Positions 45,353 to 54,540 of a stretch of DNA of 64,000 nt are shown piece by piece. This DNA comes from Pseudomonas brassicacearum (lineage in GTDB: Bacteria; Pseudomonadota; Gammaproteobacteria; Pseudomonadales; Pseudomonadaceae), in NCBI RefSeq assembly GCF_003732225.1, contig NZ_MOBJ01000006.1, positions 496,001-560,000 of the forward strand, read 5' to 3'. Both the position numbers and the translations under genes were made by a program. The notes under the pieces are model-generated. The model searched no databases. It saw only the letters and a program-made list of their open reading frames with translations, and was not told where the DNA came from. Numbering within the stretch: position 1 is the first letter of the stretch; each line of letters begins with the position of its first letter.

Positions 45353-47107
45353 ATGACGATGTTTAAACGCAGCAATACGTCTGCGAATGGTTTCGATTGG
45401 GCCGGATTTGGCTGGCTGTTCCTGTTCTTCTGGTATTTCTCCGGCATCACCCAATTACTCATTCTGGTGTCCGACACTGCAGGTTTCGCCGGATTCCGCC
45501 AGGCCTTCATCATGAGCGCCATCTGGCTGGCACCGATGTTACTGTTCCCGGCGCGTACGCGCTTGCTGGCCGCATTGATCGGCGTAGTGCTGTGGGCCTG
45601 CTCGATGGCGAGCCTGGGCTACTTCTTTATCTATCAGCAGGAATTCTCGCAAAGCGTCATCTTCATCATGTTCGAATCGAACGTGTCGGAAGCGGGTGAA
45701 TACATGGCTCAGTATTTCGCCTGGTGGATGGTCCTGGCCTTCCTCGCGCATACCTCCGTTGCCGTGTTCCTGTGGACGCGGCTGCGCCCGGTTTACCTGT
45801 CTCGTGGCAAAGCGCTGCTGACCGCGACCGCCATTCTGGTCGCCATTATCGGTTATCCGCTGGTCAAGCAGACTGCCCATACCGGTAGCTTCGCCAGTGG
45901 CATCGAAAAATTTGAAACCCGAGTCGAGCCCGCTGTGCCGTGGCAGATGATGGTTGCCTATCGTCGCTACCGCGAAACACTCGGCAGCATGCAAGGCATG
46001 CTCGACAACGCCAGTCAGATCCCGCCATTGCACAACTTCAAGGATGCGCTGGCAAACCAGCCCGCGACCCTGGTGCTGGTGATTGGCGAATCGACCAACC
46101 GTCAACGCATGAGCCTGTATGGCTACCCGCGTGAAACCACGCCGGAACTGGACAAGCTCAAGGACCAACTGGCGGTTTTCGACAACGTCATTACCCCGCG
46201 CCCTTACACCATCGAGGCGCTGCAACAGGTTCTGACCTTCGCCGACGAAGAAAATCCGGACCTGTATCTGAAAACGCCGTCACTGGTCAGCGTGATGAAA
46301 CAGGCGGGTTACAAGACCTTCTGGATCACCAACCAGCAGACCATGACCAAGCGCAACACCATGCTCACAACGTTCTCCGAGCAGGCTGATGAACAGGTCT
46401 ACCTGAACAACAACCGCAACCAGAACGCCCGTCAGTACGATGGCGATGTGCTGGAGCCGTTCGCCAAAGCCATGGCCGACAGTGCCCCGCGCAAGCTCAT
46501 CGTCGTGCATTTGCTCGGCACGCACATGAGTTATCAGTACCGTTATCCGCCGACGTTCGACAAATTCAACGATCGTCAGGGTGTGCCGGCCGGTATCAGC
46601 GATGACCAGTTGCCGACCTACAACAGCTACGACAATGCGGTGTTGTACAACGACTTCGTGGTCTCGAGCCTGATCAAAGACTACGCAAAGACCGATCCAA
46701 ACGGCTTCCTGCTGTACCTCTCCGACCACGGCGAAGACGTTTTCGACTCCGCAGGTCACAACACCCTGGGTCGTAACGAAGCCAAACCAACCGCGCCGAT
46801 GTACACGATTCCGTTCATCGCCTGGGCTTCGCCGCAATGGCGAGAAACCCATGACTGGAACTTTGCCGCGGATCTGCAACGGCCTTACAGCAGTTCGCAC
46901 CTGATCCACACCTGGGCAGAACTTGCAGGCTTGAGCTTCGATGAACTGGACCACAGCAAGAGCCTGGTCAGCGACAGTTTCAAACCGCGTCCGCTGTTGA
47001 TCGGCAACCCTTATGAACGCGAGCAGAAGGCACTGATCGACTTCAGCCTGATGAAACCCAAGGCTGCTGCACCTACCGCTGTCAGTGCTTCAAGCACCAA
47101 GCCGTAA
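45353..47107 (+). CDS. cptA: phosphoethanolamine transferase (CptA/EptA family)
   Basis: 584 residues. About five N-terminal membrane helices (residues ~18-175) and a periplasmic alkaline-phosphatase-fold sulfatase domain with LVLVIGESTNRQRMSLYGY (the Thr is the nucleophile position), HLLGTHMSYQYRYP and YLSDHGEDVFD for metal binding. Transfers phosphoethanolamine to the LPS core or lipid A, altering charge and metal or polymyxin tolerance. CptA (core heptose) is favoured over EptA by the loose match, but not certain. A ColR-like box is upstream and a strong terminator follows. Confidence 0.85.
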   Translation: MTMFKRSNTSANGFDWAGFGWLFLFFWYFSGITQLLILVSDTAGFAGFRQAFIMSAIWLAPMLLFPARTRLLAALIGVVLWACSMASLGYFFIYQQEFSQSVIFIMFESNVSEAGEYMAQYFAWWMVLAFLAHTSVAVFLWTRLRPVYLSRGKALLTATAILVAIIGYPLVKQTAHTGSFASGIEKFETRVEPAVPWQMMVAYRRYRETLGSMQGMLDNASQIPPLHNFKDALANQPATLVLVIGESTNRQRMSLYGYPRETTPELDKLKDQLAVFDNVITPRPYTIEALQQVLTFADEENPDLYLKTPSLVSVMKQAGYKTFWITNQQTMTKRNTMLTTFSEQADEQVYLNNNRNQNARQYDGDVLEPFAKAMADSAPRKLIVVHLLGTHMSYQYRYPPTFDKFNDRQGVPAGISDDQLPTYNSYDNAVLYNDFVVSSLIKDYAKTDPNGFLLYLSDHGEDVFDSAGHNTLGRNEAKPTAPMYTIPFIAWASPQWRETHDWNFAADLQRPYSSSHLIHTWAELAGLSFDELDHSKSLVSDSFKPRPLLIGNPYEREQKALIDFSLMKPKAAAPTAVSASSTKP

Positions 47108-47114
47108 TCTCTTC

Positions 47115-47138
47115 GGGGGCTGGTTCCAGCCCCCTTTT
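47115..47138 (+). terminator. rho-independent terminator of cptA
   Basis: GGGGGCTG-GTTC-CAGCCCCC followed by TTTTCT, eight bases after the stop codon. Confidence 0.93.
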
Positions 47139-47147
47139 CTGCGCAAC

Positions 47148-47233
47148 AAAGATCGCAGCCTGCGGCAGCTCCTACGCCGAATAACCGAGGCCGTGCGCAA
47201 ATCCGTAGGAGCTGCCGAAGGCTGCGATCTTTT
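47148..47233. repeat. REPIN-like pair, GATCGCAGCC family
   Basis: AAAGATCGCAGCCTGCGGCA and its partner AGCTGCCGAAGGCTGCGATC are inverted around a ~35-base spacer, between convergent cptA and the GNAT gene. Confidence 0.85.
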
Positions 47234-47259
47234 GGGGGCAGCCTGCGTTTCCTCTGCCC

Positions 47260-47757
47260 TTAAAGCGCCTTGATCCAGAACAGCATGCGGCCATGAGCGG
47301 GATCGAACATCCCCGCCGAAAACCCGAACTTGCTGTAGGAACCCTGCGCGACTGCGTTGCCTTCCAGCACTTCCAGCGTGATTTTGCAGCAGCCGCGCTG
47401 ACGGGCAATGTCCTCGACCTTTTGCAGCATCTTTTGGCTCAGGCCCAACCCGCGGAATTTCCCAACCACCATTACGTCGTGGACGTTGATCAGTGGACGG
47501 CAGGCAAAGGTCGAGAAACCTTCGAAGCAATTCACCAGCCCGGCAGGCTCCCCGTGAACAAACGCCAGGACACTGAACGCATGGGGTCGCTTGGCCAGTT
47601 CGCCGGGCAATTGCTGCAAGACATCGGCCGATAACGGCGTGCCACCACCCATCGGGTCTTCTGCGTAGTGGTTCAGAACAAGACTGATCGCTTCGGCGTG
47701 TATCGGGTTGGTGTAGCTGGCCTGGAGTACCAGGATATCTGCGGATTCCATTTCCAT
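47260..47757 (-). CDS. GNAT family N-acetyltransferase
   Basis: 165 residues with the acetyl-CoA loop in DVMVVGKFRGLGLSQKMLQK (Q/RxxGxG/A type) and the closing GSYSKFGFSAGMFDPAHGRM. Acetylates an unknown amine; the N-terminal MEMESADILVLQASYTNP is not diagnostic. Either of two adjacent ATGs (47757, 47751) may be used. Confidence 0.85.
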   Translation of the reverse strand: MEMESADILVLQASYTNPIHAEAISLVLNHYAEDPMGGGTPLSADVLQQLPGELAKRPHAFSVLAFVHGEPAGLVNCFEGFSTFACRPLINVHDVMVVGKFRGLGLSQKMLQKVEDIARQRGCCKITLEVLEGNAVAQGSYSKFGFSAGMFDPAHGRMLFWIKAL

Positions 47758-48170
47758 CCTCGATCAAACAGTGAGTGTGCATCCCTGCGCGCATCGCGCT
47801 GTCAGCGCTGGGCTAACCGACATTAGCGTGCCGGGAGCACTGCGGACAACTGCCAAATCACCACCGAGCGACGTTTTTATCGGCAATGCATTACGGGACA
47901 CCTCCCTCTGTCGCTCAGCGGTACAAAAAGCAGGAGTTTTCCGATTTTTCTGAAAGCTAAATACACAGAACATAAACAACAGGCAGGACGACAGGCCATA
48001 AACATCGCTACAGCATAGATAAACCGGGCCTTTTCGAGCACGACCCGATGAATGAAGCGCTGTAGGACGCCTACAGCAAGGTTTTATCAGTCAACCAAAA
48101 GCATTGACAGGGGAGTCGGATCCAGCAACTCTTGTACCCAACGCAAACAAAAAACATGAGATTGCCAACC
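47758..48170. other. intergenic region upstream of the C45 hydrolase cluster
   Basis: 413 bases between the leftward GNAT gene and the rightward hydrolase. No gene is supported. An A/T-rich part (47930-48020) and a strong inverted repeat at 48059-48077 suggest the cluster promoter and operator lie here. Confidence 0.55.
48059..48077. promoter_or_regulatory. candidate operator, perfect inverted repeat
   Basis: GCTGTAGG-ACG-CCTACAGC, eight-base arms with a three-base centre, about 94-112 bases before the hydrolase ATG at 48171. It fits a dimeric repressor or activator site; no regulator gene is adjacent. Confidence 0.5.
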
Positions 48171-49295
48171 ATGAGCCACTCCCCTTTCCCTCTCGTCGAG
48201 ATCAGCGGTACCCCTTTCGAACGCGGCGTTCAATACGGTCAAGCCGTCAGTCAACGGATTCACAAAAGCATCGAGATCTACTCTGTCCAACTGCTGAAGA
48301 TGGGTTACACCTGGGCTGACATCCGTGGCTTTGCCAATGAGTTCGTGCCCAGCATCGAAGCATTCGAGCCGGAGTACGCTCAGGAAATGCGCGGCATCGC
48401 CGAGGGTGCAGGCTGTGATTTCGAAGCTATCGTGCTGATCAACGCCCGCACCGAGATCATCCAGTTGGGCCGACGCAAGGCTCGCCTGCCAGATCCGGAC
48501 GGTTGCACCGGGGCGGTGATTCTGCCAACGGCTTCGGCCGCAAACGAAGTGATTCACGGACAAAACTGGGACTGGCGCGCGGAATGTGCCGAGAGCGCCA
48601 TCGTGTTGAAGGTCCTGCGCGAAGACGGCCCGGATGTGTTGACCTTCACCGAGGCCGGAGGTCTGGCCCGCAACGGGTTGAACTCGATTGGCACCGCAAT
48701 CACCGCCAATTACCTGGAGTCCGAACGCGACTACACCCAGGTCGGCGTACCACTGCCGTTCATTCGACGCAAGGCGCTGGAGGCCGCGCACTTCGCGCTG
48801 TCGATCAAGGTGGTCGCCACCACCGCCAAATCCACCTCCAACAACATGATGCTCAGCCACGCCGGTGGATACGCGATCAATTTTGAATGCGCCCCAGACG
48901 AAGTCTTCCCGATTCAGGCGGAACAGGGATTGCTGGTGCACGCCAACCATTGGCAGAGCCCGGTGGCACTGGGCAAGTTGCGTGAAGCCGGATTGAACAG
49001 CGTGCCGGAAAGTCTCTACCGCGATGTGCGTGTGCGACAGATCCTCAGTGAAACGCCCGGACAATTGACCGTCGAGCACCTGAAAAAAGCCTTCTTCGAT
49101 GACTTCGGCACGCCATGGGCCGTGTGTCGCCCACCGCTTTCCAATACGGCCGGCAACCTTTCGGCCACGGTCGCCATGGTGGTGATGCGCCCGGCCAAAG
49201 GTTTAATGGAGGTCGCACCGCTGCCGGCGGTGAACCGCGAGTTCAGCGCCTATACGCTGGCAATGGAGAGCGACATCAACCACTACCTCAAGTAA
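48171..49295 (+). CDS. C45 family Ntn hydrolase (acyl-CoA:6-APA acyltransferase-like)
   Basis: 374 residues. The family is made as a precursor that cuts itself before a cysteine, which becomes the N-terminal nucleophile; here this is Cys112 in PDGCTGAVI. Supporting segments: GAGCDFEAIVLINARTEI before the cut, and VIHGQNWDWRAEC, EAGGLARNGLNSIG after it. Members cleave or transfer acyl groups on amides such as penicillins or acyl-amino acids. No signal peptide, so likely cytoplasmic. ATG at 48171 or 48156. The downstream importer and porin suggest it works on an imported acylated peptide or amide (inference). Confidence 0.83.
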   Translation: MSHSPFPLVEISGTPFERGVQYGQAVSQRIHKSIEIYSVQLLKMGYTWADIRGFANEFVPSIEAFEPEYAQEMRGIAEGAGCDFEAIVLINARTEIIQLGRRKARLPDPDGCTGAVILPTASAANEVIHGQNWDWRAECAESAIVLKVLREDGPDVLTFTEAGGLARNGLNSIGTAITANYLESERDYTQVGVPLPFIRRKALEAAHFALSIKVVATTAKSTSNNMMLSHAGGYAINFECAPDEVFPIQAEQGLLVHANHWQSPVALGKLREAGLNSVPESLYRDVRVRQILSETPGQLTVEHLKKAFFDDFGTPWAVCRPPLSNTAGNLSATVAMVVMRPAKGLMEVAPLPAVNREFSAYTLAMESDINHYLK

Positions 49296-49354
49296 CTCAC
49301 GCGACACCCACGCCTGCGGGCGGCACGACAACAACAATGACAATAAACAACTAA

Positions 49355-49393
49355 CGGTTTGCGACTTCTGCCGGTTCCAACCGTCGCAAACCG
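49355..49393 (+). promoter_or_regulatory. large stem-loop before the peptide-binding protein gene
   Basis: CGGTTTGCGAC pairs perfectly with GTCGCAAACCG (11 bp), with a smaller GGTT/AACC hairpin inside. No T-run follows. It lies between the hydrolase gene and the importer genes, 20 bases before the GTG start, and may protect the downstream mRNA or modulate read-through. Confidence 0.55.
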
Positions 49394-49412
49394 CCAATGG
49401 AGAATCACTCCC

Positions 49413-50975
49413 GTGCATACATTCACTCGTATCGCCCTGACGCTAGGGTTCAGCAGTCTCGCTATAGGTAGTCTCAGCGCCGAGGCCGCCAGCACCTTGC
49501 GTGTAGCGCTCAACGCGGACATTCGCAGCACCGATCCTGGCGTCAATCGCGACGAAAACACTGACGCGGTGGTGCTGCACATCGTCGAAGGCCTGGTGGC
49601 CTACCGCGAAGACGCCTCCGTCGGGCCGCTGCTGGCCAGTAAGGTCGAGGTGTCGGCCGATGGCCTGGAATACCGCTTCACCCTGCGTGACGGGGTGAAG
49701 TTTCATAACGGTGCGACCCTCACCGCCGCCGACGTGCTGTGGACCTGGAAACGTTATCTCGACCCGCAGACCCAGTGGCGCTGTCTCGCAGACTTCGATG
49801 GCCGAAGCGTGGCGAAAGTCGCCGACATCAGCGCGCCAGATCCATTGACCGTGGTCTTCACCCTCGACAAACCCAATGGCTTATTCCTCGCACAAATGGC
49901 CCGCTCCGATTGCGGCGGCACCGGTATCCTGCATCCGTCTTCTGTCGATGCGAACGGCAAGTGGCAAGCGCCAATCGGCACCGGGCCGTTCAAGCTCGCC
50001 GAATGGAAGCCGGGGCAATACGTCGATCTACAGCGTTTTAGCGACTACAGCGCCCGTCCAGAGACAGGCACCGACGGCTATACCGGCAACAAACAGGCCT
50101 TCGTCGACGACCTGCGCTTCATGGTCATTCCCGATGCCGCCTCAGCCAAAGCCGCGCTGCAATCCAAAGGCGTCGACGTGCTGCCCGATGTCACGGTAAT
50201 GGACGCCCGCGAACTCGAGGCCTTGCCAGGCATCAAGACCTCCAGCAGTTCCAACATGTCGCTCAACGCCCTGCTGTTTCAGACCCGCGACCCACTGCTC
50301 AAGGACGTACGCATTCGGCGCGCCATCGCGCTGTCGCTGGACAGCGAGCAAATGGTCCAGGCATTGACCGAAGGCACTTCCCACGCCAACAACTCGGTGG
50401 TGCCAGACACCAGCCCCTACTATAAAAGCGTTCAGAAGCAAGGCTACAAAGCCAACATCGAAGAAGCCAAACGCCTGCTCAAGGAAGCCGGTTACAACGG
50501 CCAGCCACTGAAAATCATTACCAACAAACGCTACCAGAGTGTGTTCGACATGGCGGTACTGAGCCAGGCCATGGCCCAGGCGGCCGGGTTGAACATCGAT
50601 ATCGAAACCCTCGAATGGGGCACGCAACTGGAGCGCTACCAGACCGGTGCCTACCAGATCATGGCGTTCCCCTATTCGGCGCGCTTCGACGCGGCGCTGA
50701 ACTTCGAGTCGGTGATGGGTGACAAGAATCAGCAACCGCGCAAGGTTTGGGACAACCCCCTGGCACAGGGCTGGATGCTTGAGTCCATGCGTGAAATCGC
50801 TCCGCTCAAACGTCAGGCGCTGTTCGATAAGTTGCACCAACAGATGCTCGCCGATGTGCCCATGGTGGTGATGTACAACGGCAGCACCGTGGGTGCCTTT
50901 CAGGATCGGGTCGAAGGTTACCGCTCCTGGCCCATCGCCAAACCGCGCCTGTGGGGCGTGAAACTGGCCGAGTAG
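49413..50975 (+). CDS. peptide-type ABC transporter substrate-binding protein (SBP family 5)
   Basis: 520 residues with a signal peptide ending near LSAEAAS. Family-5 features: LRVALNADIRSTDPGVNRDE, VSADGLEYRFTLRDGVKFHN, TLTAADVLWTWKRYLDP and APIGTGPFKLAEWKPG. Binds di/oligopeptides or related ligands in the periplasm. GTG at 49413 has GGAGA upstream. First of four importer genes. Confidence 0.9.
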   Translation: MHTFTRIALTLGFSSLAIGSLSAEAASTLRVALNADIRSTDPGVNRDENTDAVVLHIVEGLVAYREDASVGPLLASKVEVSADGLEYRFTLRDGVKFHNGATLTAADVLWTWKRYLDPQTQWRCLADFDGRSVAKVADISAPDPLTVVFTLDKPNGLFLAQMARSDCGGTGILHPSSVDANGKWQAPIGTGPFKLAEWKPGQYVDLQRFSDYSARPETGTDGYTGNKQAFVDDLRFMVIPDAASAKAALQSKGVDVLPDVTVMDARELEALPGIKTSSSSNMSLNALLFQTRDPLLKDVRIRRAIALSLDSEQMVQALTEGTSHANNSVVPDTSPYYKSVQKQGYKANIEEAKRLLKEAGYNGQPLKIITNKRYQSVFDMAVLSQAMAQAAGLNIDIETLEWGTQLERYQTGAYQIMAFPYSARFDAALNFESVMGDKNQQPRKVWDNPLAQGWMLESMREIAPLKRQALFDKLHQQMLADVPMVVMYNGSTVGAFQDRVEGYRSWPIAKPRLWGVKLAE

Positions 50976-50985
50976 GAGATCGATC

Positions 50986-51927
50986 ATGTTGCGATTTATC
51001 GCTCAACGCCTGGCATTGTCGGTGCCGACCTTGTTGCTGATTTCGGTGGTGGTGTTCGCGCTGATCCGCTTCATCCCCGGCGACCCGGCGCTGTTGATGC
51101 TCGGCGATATGGCCGACCCGCAAAGCCTGGCCAGCACCCGCGCAGCACTGGGACTGGATCACTCGATTGGCGTGCAGTTCGTCTATTGGTTGCAGTCGGT
51201 ACTCAGCGGTGACCTCGGTGTGTCGATCACCAGCAAACAACCGGTGCTGGAACTGATCCTCGACCGATTCTCGGTCAGCGCCAGCATCGTGTTGGTGGCG
51301 GTCCTGCTGGCGGCGCTGATTGCCGTTCCAGCAGGCCTGTTCGCGGCCTGGAAACAGGACAGCGCGCTGGACCTGGGGTTGGTCACCGGCGCGACCCTGC
51401 TGCTGTCGATTCCCAGCTTCTGGCTCGGCTTGCTGTTGCTCTACGCGTTCGGGATCAAGCTCAACTGGCTGCCCGTGGTGGGTTATGTGCCGTTCGCGCA
51501 GAACCCCGGTGAAGCGGTGACCTATCTGGTACTGCCGATTGTCACCCTGACGCTGGTGGAGTTGGGGGCGATTACCCGGATGGCCCGGGCCAGCACCATC
51601 GAGGTGCTGCGCCTGGAATACATCGCCCACGCCAGAGCCAAAGGTTTATCGGAACGCGCGGTGCTGTGGCGTCACGCGCTGCCGAATGCCTTCGCGCCGA
51701 CCTGGACCTTGATCGGCTTGATCCTCGGCAATTTGCTGGGCGGTATCGCGGTACTGGAAACGGTGTTCACCCTGCCCGGCATCGGCCGCTTGATGGTCGA
51801 CGCCATCTACGCTCGCGACTACCCCGTGCTGCAAGGCTGCCTGCTGTTGATCACCTTCATCTACGTAGCGGTCAACCTGTTGGTCGACCTGCTCTATCCA
51901 CTCTTTGACCCAAGGGTGAAGCTATGA
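50986..51927 (+). CDS. ABC transporter permease (DppB/OppB type)
   Basis: 313 residues, six membrane helices, N-terminal MLRFIAQRLALSVPTLLLIS, and the ATPase-contact loop EYIAHARAKGLSERAVLWRH. Partner of the DppC-type permease whose gene overlaps its stop by four bases. Confidence 0.92.
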   Translation: MLRFIAQRLALSVPTLLLISVVVFALIRFIPGDPALLMLGDMADPQSLASTRAALGLDHSIGVQFVYWLQSVLSGDLGVSITSKQPVLELILDRFSVSASIVLVAVLLAALIAVPAGLFAAWKQDSALDLGLVTGATLLLSIPSFWLGLLLLYAFGIKLNWLPVVGYVPFAQNPGEAVTYLVLPIVTLTLVELGAITRMARASTIEVLRLEYIAHARAKGLSERAVLWRHALPNAFAPTWTLIGLILGNLLGGIAVLETVFTLPGIGRLMVDAIYARDYPVLQGCLLLITFIYVAVNLLVDLLYPLFDPRVKL

Positions 51928-52784
51928 CTGTCTCCCTGTCTTCCGTGAGCCCTGCACCTGCGCGTCGTCCGCTGCGTTGGCCACCGGCGAACGCCTTGAT
52001 TGGCGGCACGCTGCTGGCGTTGTTAATCAGCATGGCCCTGCTCGGTGTGTTCTGGACACCTTACGATCCGCTGAAAATCGACTTGCTGTCACGCCTCAAG
52101 GCGCCCTCGGCGCTGCATTGGCTGGGCACCGACGAGTTTGGTCGTGACGTGCTCAGCCGGCTGATCATCGGTGCACGCACCAGTTTGTGGATCAGCCTGC
52201 TGACCGTGTGCCTGGCGCTGTTTTTCGGCAGTGTGATCGGCATGCTCGCCGGTTACCTGCGAGGCTGGACCGATCGCATCCTGATGATGATCAACGACGC
52301 ACTGCTGGCGTTCCCCGGGATTCTGATGGCGCTGGGGTTGATGGCGATCATCGGTGCCAGCCAGTACGGCATCGTCCTGGCCTTGAGCATCGCCTACACG
52401 CCGTCGGTGGTTCGGGTGGTGCGTGGCAGTGTGCTGTCGTTGCGTGAACGCGAGTTCATTGAAGCCTCGCGAGTGATCGGCAATTCGGAGATCTACACGC
52501 TGTACCGACACGTCGCCCCCAACTGCGTCGCGCCGCTGTGCGTGCTTGCCACCAGCATGTTCGGCTGGACGCTGCTGTCGGAAAGCGCCTTGAGCTTCCT
52601 CGGCCTGGGTGTTCCGCCACCTGCGGCGACCTGGGGCAACATGCTCGCCGCCAGCCGCCCGTATATTGCCAACGCTACCTGGCTCGGCCTGTTCCCGGGG
52701 TTGTTCATCGCCCTGGCGCTGGTCGCCATCAACCTGTTCGGCGACGCCCTGCGCGACCGCCTCGACCCGCGAATGAGCCGTTGA
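51924..52784 (+). CDS. ABC transporter permease (DppC/OppC type)
   Basis: 286 residues, six membrane helices, with LGTDEFGRDVLSRLIIGARTSL (classic OppC signature) and the coupling loop REFIEASRVIGNSEIYTLYR. ATG overlaps the upstream stop (ATGA). Confidence 0.92.
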   Translation: MTVSLSSVSPAPARRPLRWPPANALIGGTLLALLISMALLGVFWTPYDPLKIDLLSRLKAPSALHWLGTDEFGRDVLSRLIIGARTSLWISLLTVCLALFFGSVIGMLAGYLRGWTDRILMMINDALLAFPGILMALGLMAIIGASQYGIVLALSIAYTPSVVRVVRGSVLSLREREFIEASRVIGNSEIYTLYRHVAPNCVAPLCVLATSMFGWTLLSESALSFLGLGVPPPAATWGNMLAASRPYIANATWLGLFPGLFIALALVAINLFGDALRDRLDPRMSR

Positions 52785-52786
52785 TC

Positions 52787-54436
52787 ATGCCCAGTCAAAA
52801 ACCGTTGCTTGAAGTCGACCATCTGCTGATCCGCGCCGGCGCCGAAGGCCCGCTGGCGGTCAATGATCTGAGTTTCACTGTCGCGCCCGGCGAGATTGTC
52901 GCGCTGGTGGGCGAATCCGGGAGCGGCAAGACCATGGCCGCTCGCGCAGCGATTGGCCTGCTGCCACAGCCGATGGAGGTCTGTGGCGGCGCGATCCACT
53001 TCGAAGGCCAGGACCTCAATCAACTCAATAGCGCGCAATTGCGTGATATCCGCGGCGCGCGAATCGGCATGGTCTTTCAGGAACCGATGGTCTCGCTCAA
53101 CCCGGCCATCCGCATCGGCGAGCAAATGGCCGAAGGTCTGCGCCTGCACACCGACCTGAACACGGCACAGATTCGCCAACGCTGCGTGAACATGCTCACG
53201 CGCATCGGCATCGCCGATCCCGAGCGCTGCCTGAACGCTTATCCCCATGAGTTCTCCGGCGGTATGCGCCAGCGGATCATGCTCGCCTCGGTGATGTTGC
53301 TGCGTCCGGCGCTGCTGATTGCCGACGAACCCACCACCGCGCTCGACTGCCTGGCGCAGCTGGACGTGATTGAACTGATGCTGGAGCTGACCCGCGAGCA
53401 AGGCACGGCGATCCTGTTCATCAGCCATGATTTGTCGCTGGTGGCACGTTATGCCCACAAAGTCGTGGTCATGCGCCACGGTCAGGCGGTGGAGCAAGGT
53501 TCGATCAATCACATTCTGTTGGCTCCGCAACACGCCTACACCCGCCAATTGCTCGAAGCGCTGCCCAAGCGCGGCGAATTGGCTGCGTTGCTGGCGACCG
53601 ACAAACCCTTGGTGGAAATCACCGGCGTGAGCATCGAGCATCCGGGGCATGCGCGGTTCTGGGGTAAATCGCAACCCAAGCGCGCCGTACACAACGCCAA
53701 CCTGTGCATCGCCCCCGGTGAAACCCTGGCGCTGGTCGGTGGCAGCGGCTCGGGCAAAACCACGCTGGGTCGTGCGCTGGTGGGACTGGTCAACCCTTGT
53801 GCCGGCGAGATTCGCTTCAAGGGCGTCGATATCCTCAAGGCGGGTCAGCGTGATCATCGGCTGCAATGCCAGATGATCTTTCAAGACCCGTACTCATCCC
53901 TTGATCCGCGGATGCGCATTGGCGAAACCCTCGCCGAACCGCTGCGTCATCTACCGGAGCTGAGCGCAGAGCAAAAACGTCAGCGCGTCGCCACCACGCT
54001 GGTGGATATCGGCTTATCTGAAGCGTTCATGGAGCGCTTTCCCCATCAATTGTCGGGCGGACAACGCCAGCGGGTGGCCATCGGTCGAGCGCTGGTGCGG
54101 CACCCGCAACTGGTGATCGCCGACGAACCGATTTCGGCGCTGGACATGACCATCCAGAAGCAGATCCTCGAACTGTTCGAGCGCCTACAGGCGCAGTACG
54201 GCTTTGCTTGCCTGTTCATTTCTCATGACCTGGCGGCCGTCGAACGCATCGCCCATCGGGTGGCGGTCATGCACCAGGGTCATATCGTGGAAATTGGCAG
54301 CCGTGAGGCGGTCTTCGACAACCCATTGCATCCCTACACCCGCCAATTGCTGGCGGCCGCGAGCCCACTGGAACAACTGTCGGGCGGCGGTTACCGCCTC
54401 CGACCAACACCCGAAAATCTGCAGCCCACGCCTTAG
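52787..54436 (+). CDS. fused DppD-DppF ABC ATP-binding protein
   Basis: 549 residues containing two complete ATPase domains. Domain 1: Walker A GESGSGKT, signature FSGGMRQRIMLA, Walker B LLIADEPTTALD. Domain 2: Walker A GGSGSGKTTLGR, signature LSGGQRQRVAIGRAL, Walker B LVIADEPISALD. A single chain therefore supplies both ATP sites that are separate DppD and DppF proteins in E. coli. ATG at 52787 is two bases after the permease stop. Confidence 0.93.
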   Translation: MPSQKPLLEVDHLLIRAGAEGPLAVNDLSFTVAPGEIVALVGESGSGKTMAARAAIGLLPQPMEVCGGAIHFEGQDLNQLNSAQLRDIRGARIGMVFQEPMVSLNPAIRIGEQMAEGLRLHTDLNTAQIRQRCVNMLTRIGIADPERCLNAYPHEFSGGMRQRIMLASVMLLRPALLIADEPTTALDCLAQLDVIELMLELTREQGTAILFISHDLSLVARYAHKVVVMRHGQAVEQGSINHILLAPQHAYTRQLLEALPKRGELAALLATDKPLVEITGVSIEHPGHARFWGKSQPKRAVHNANLCIAPGETLALVGGSGSGKTTLGRALVGLVNPCAGEIRFKGVDILKAGQRDHRLQCQMIFQDPYSSLDPRMRIGETLAEPLRHLPELSAEQKRQRVATTLVDIGLSEAFMERFPHQLSGGQRQRVAIGRALVRHPQLVIADEPISALDMTIQKQILELFERLQAQYGFACLFISHDLAAVERIAHRVAVMHQGHIVEIGSREAVFDNPLHPYTRQLLAAASPLEQLSGGGYRLRPTPENLQPTP

Positions 54437-54540
54437 TTAATCACTGACTTCACCTCTGGCGCCTTCAGACACCCCTGAATGCGCCCCTGGCGAAGCCATG
54501 CCCGAGAAAAACAACAAAAGCCCTCACAGGAGCCAACACC

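Noticed and set aside
47764..47979. Short overlapping frames on both strands before the C45 hydrolase gene
   Set aside because: No ribosome sites, no recognisable sequence, and they overlap each other; more likely a promoter region.
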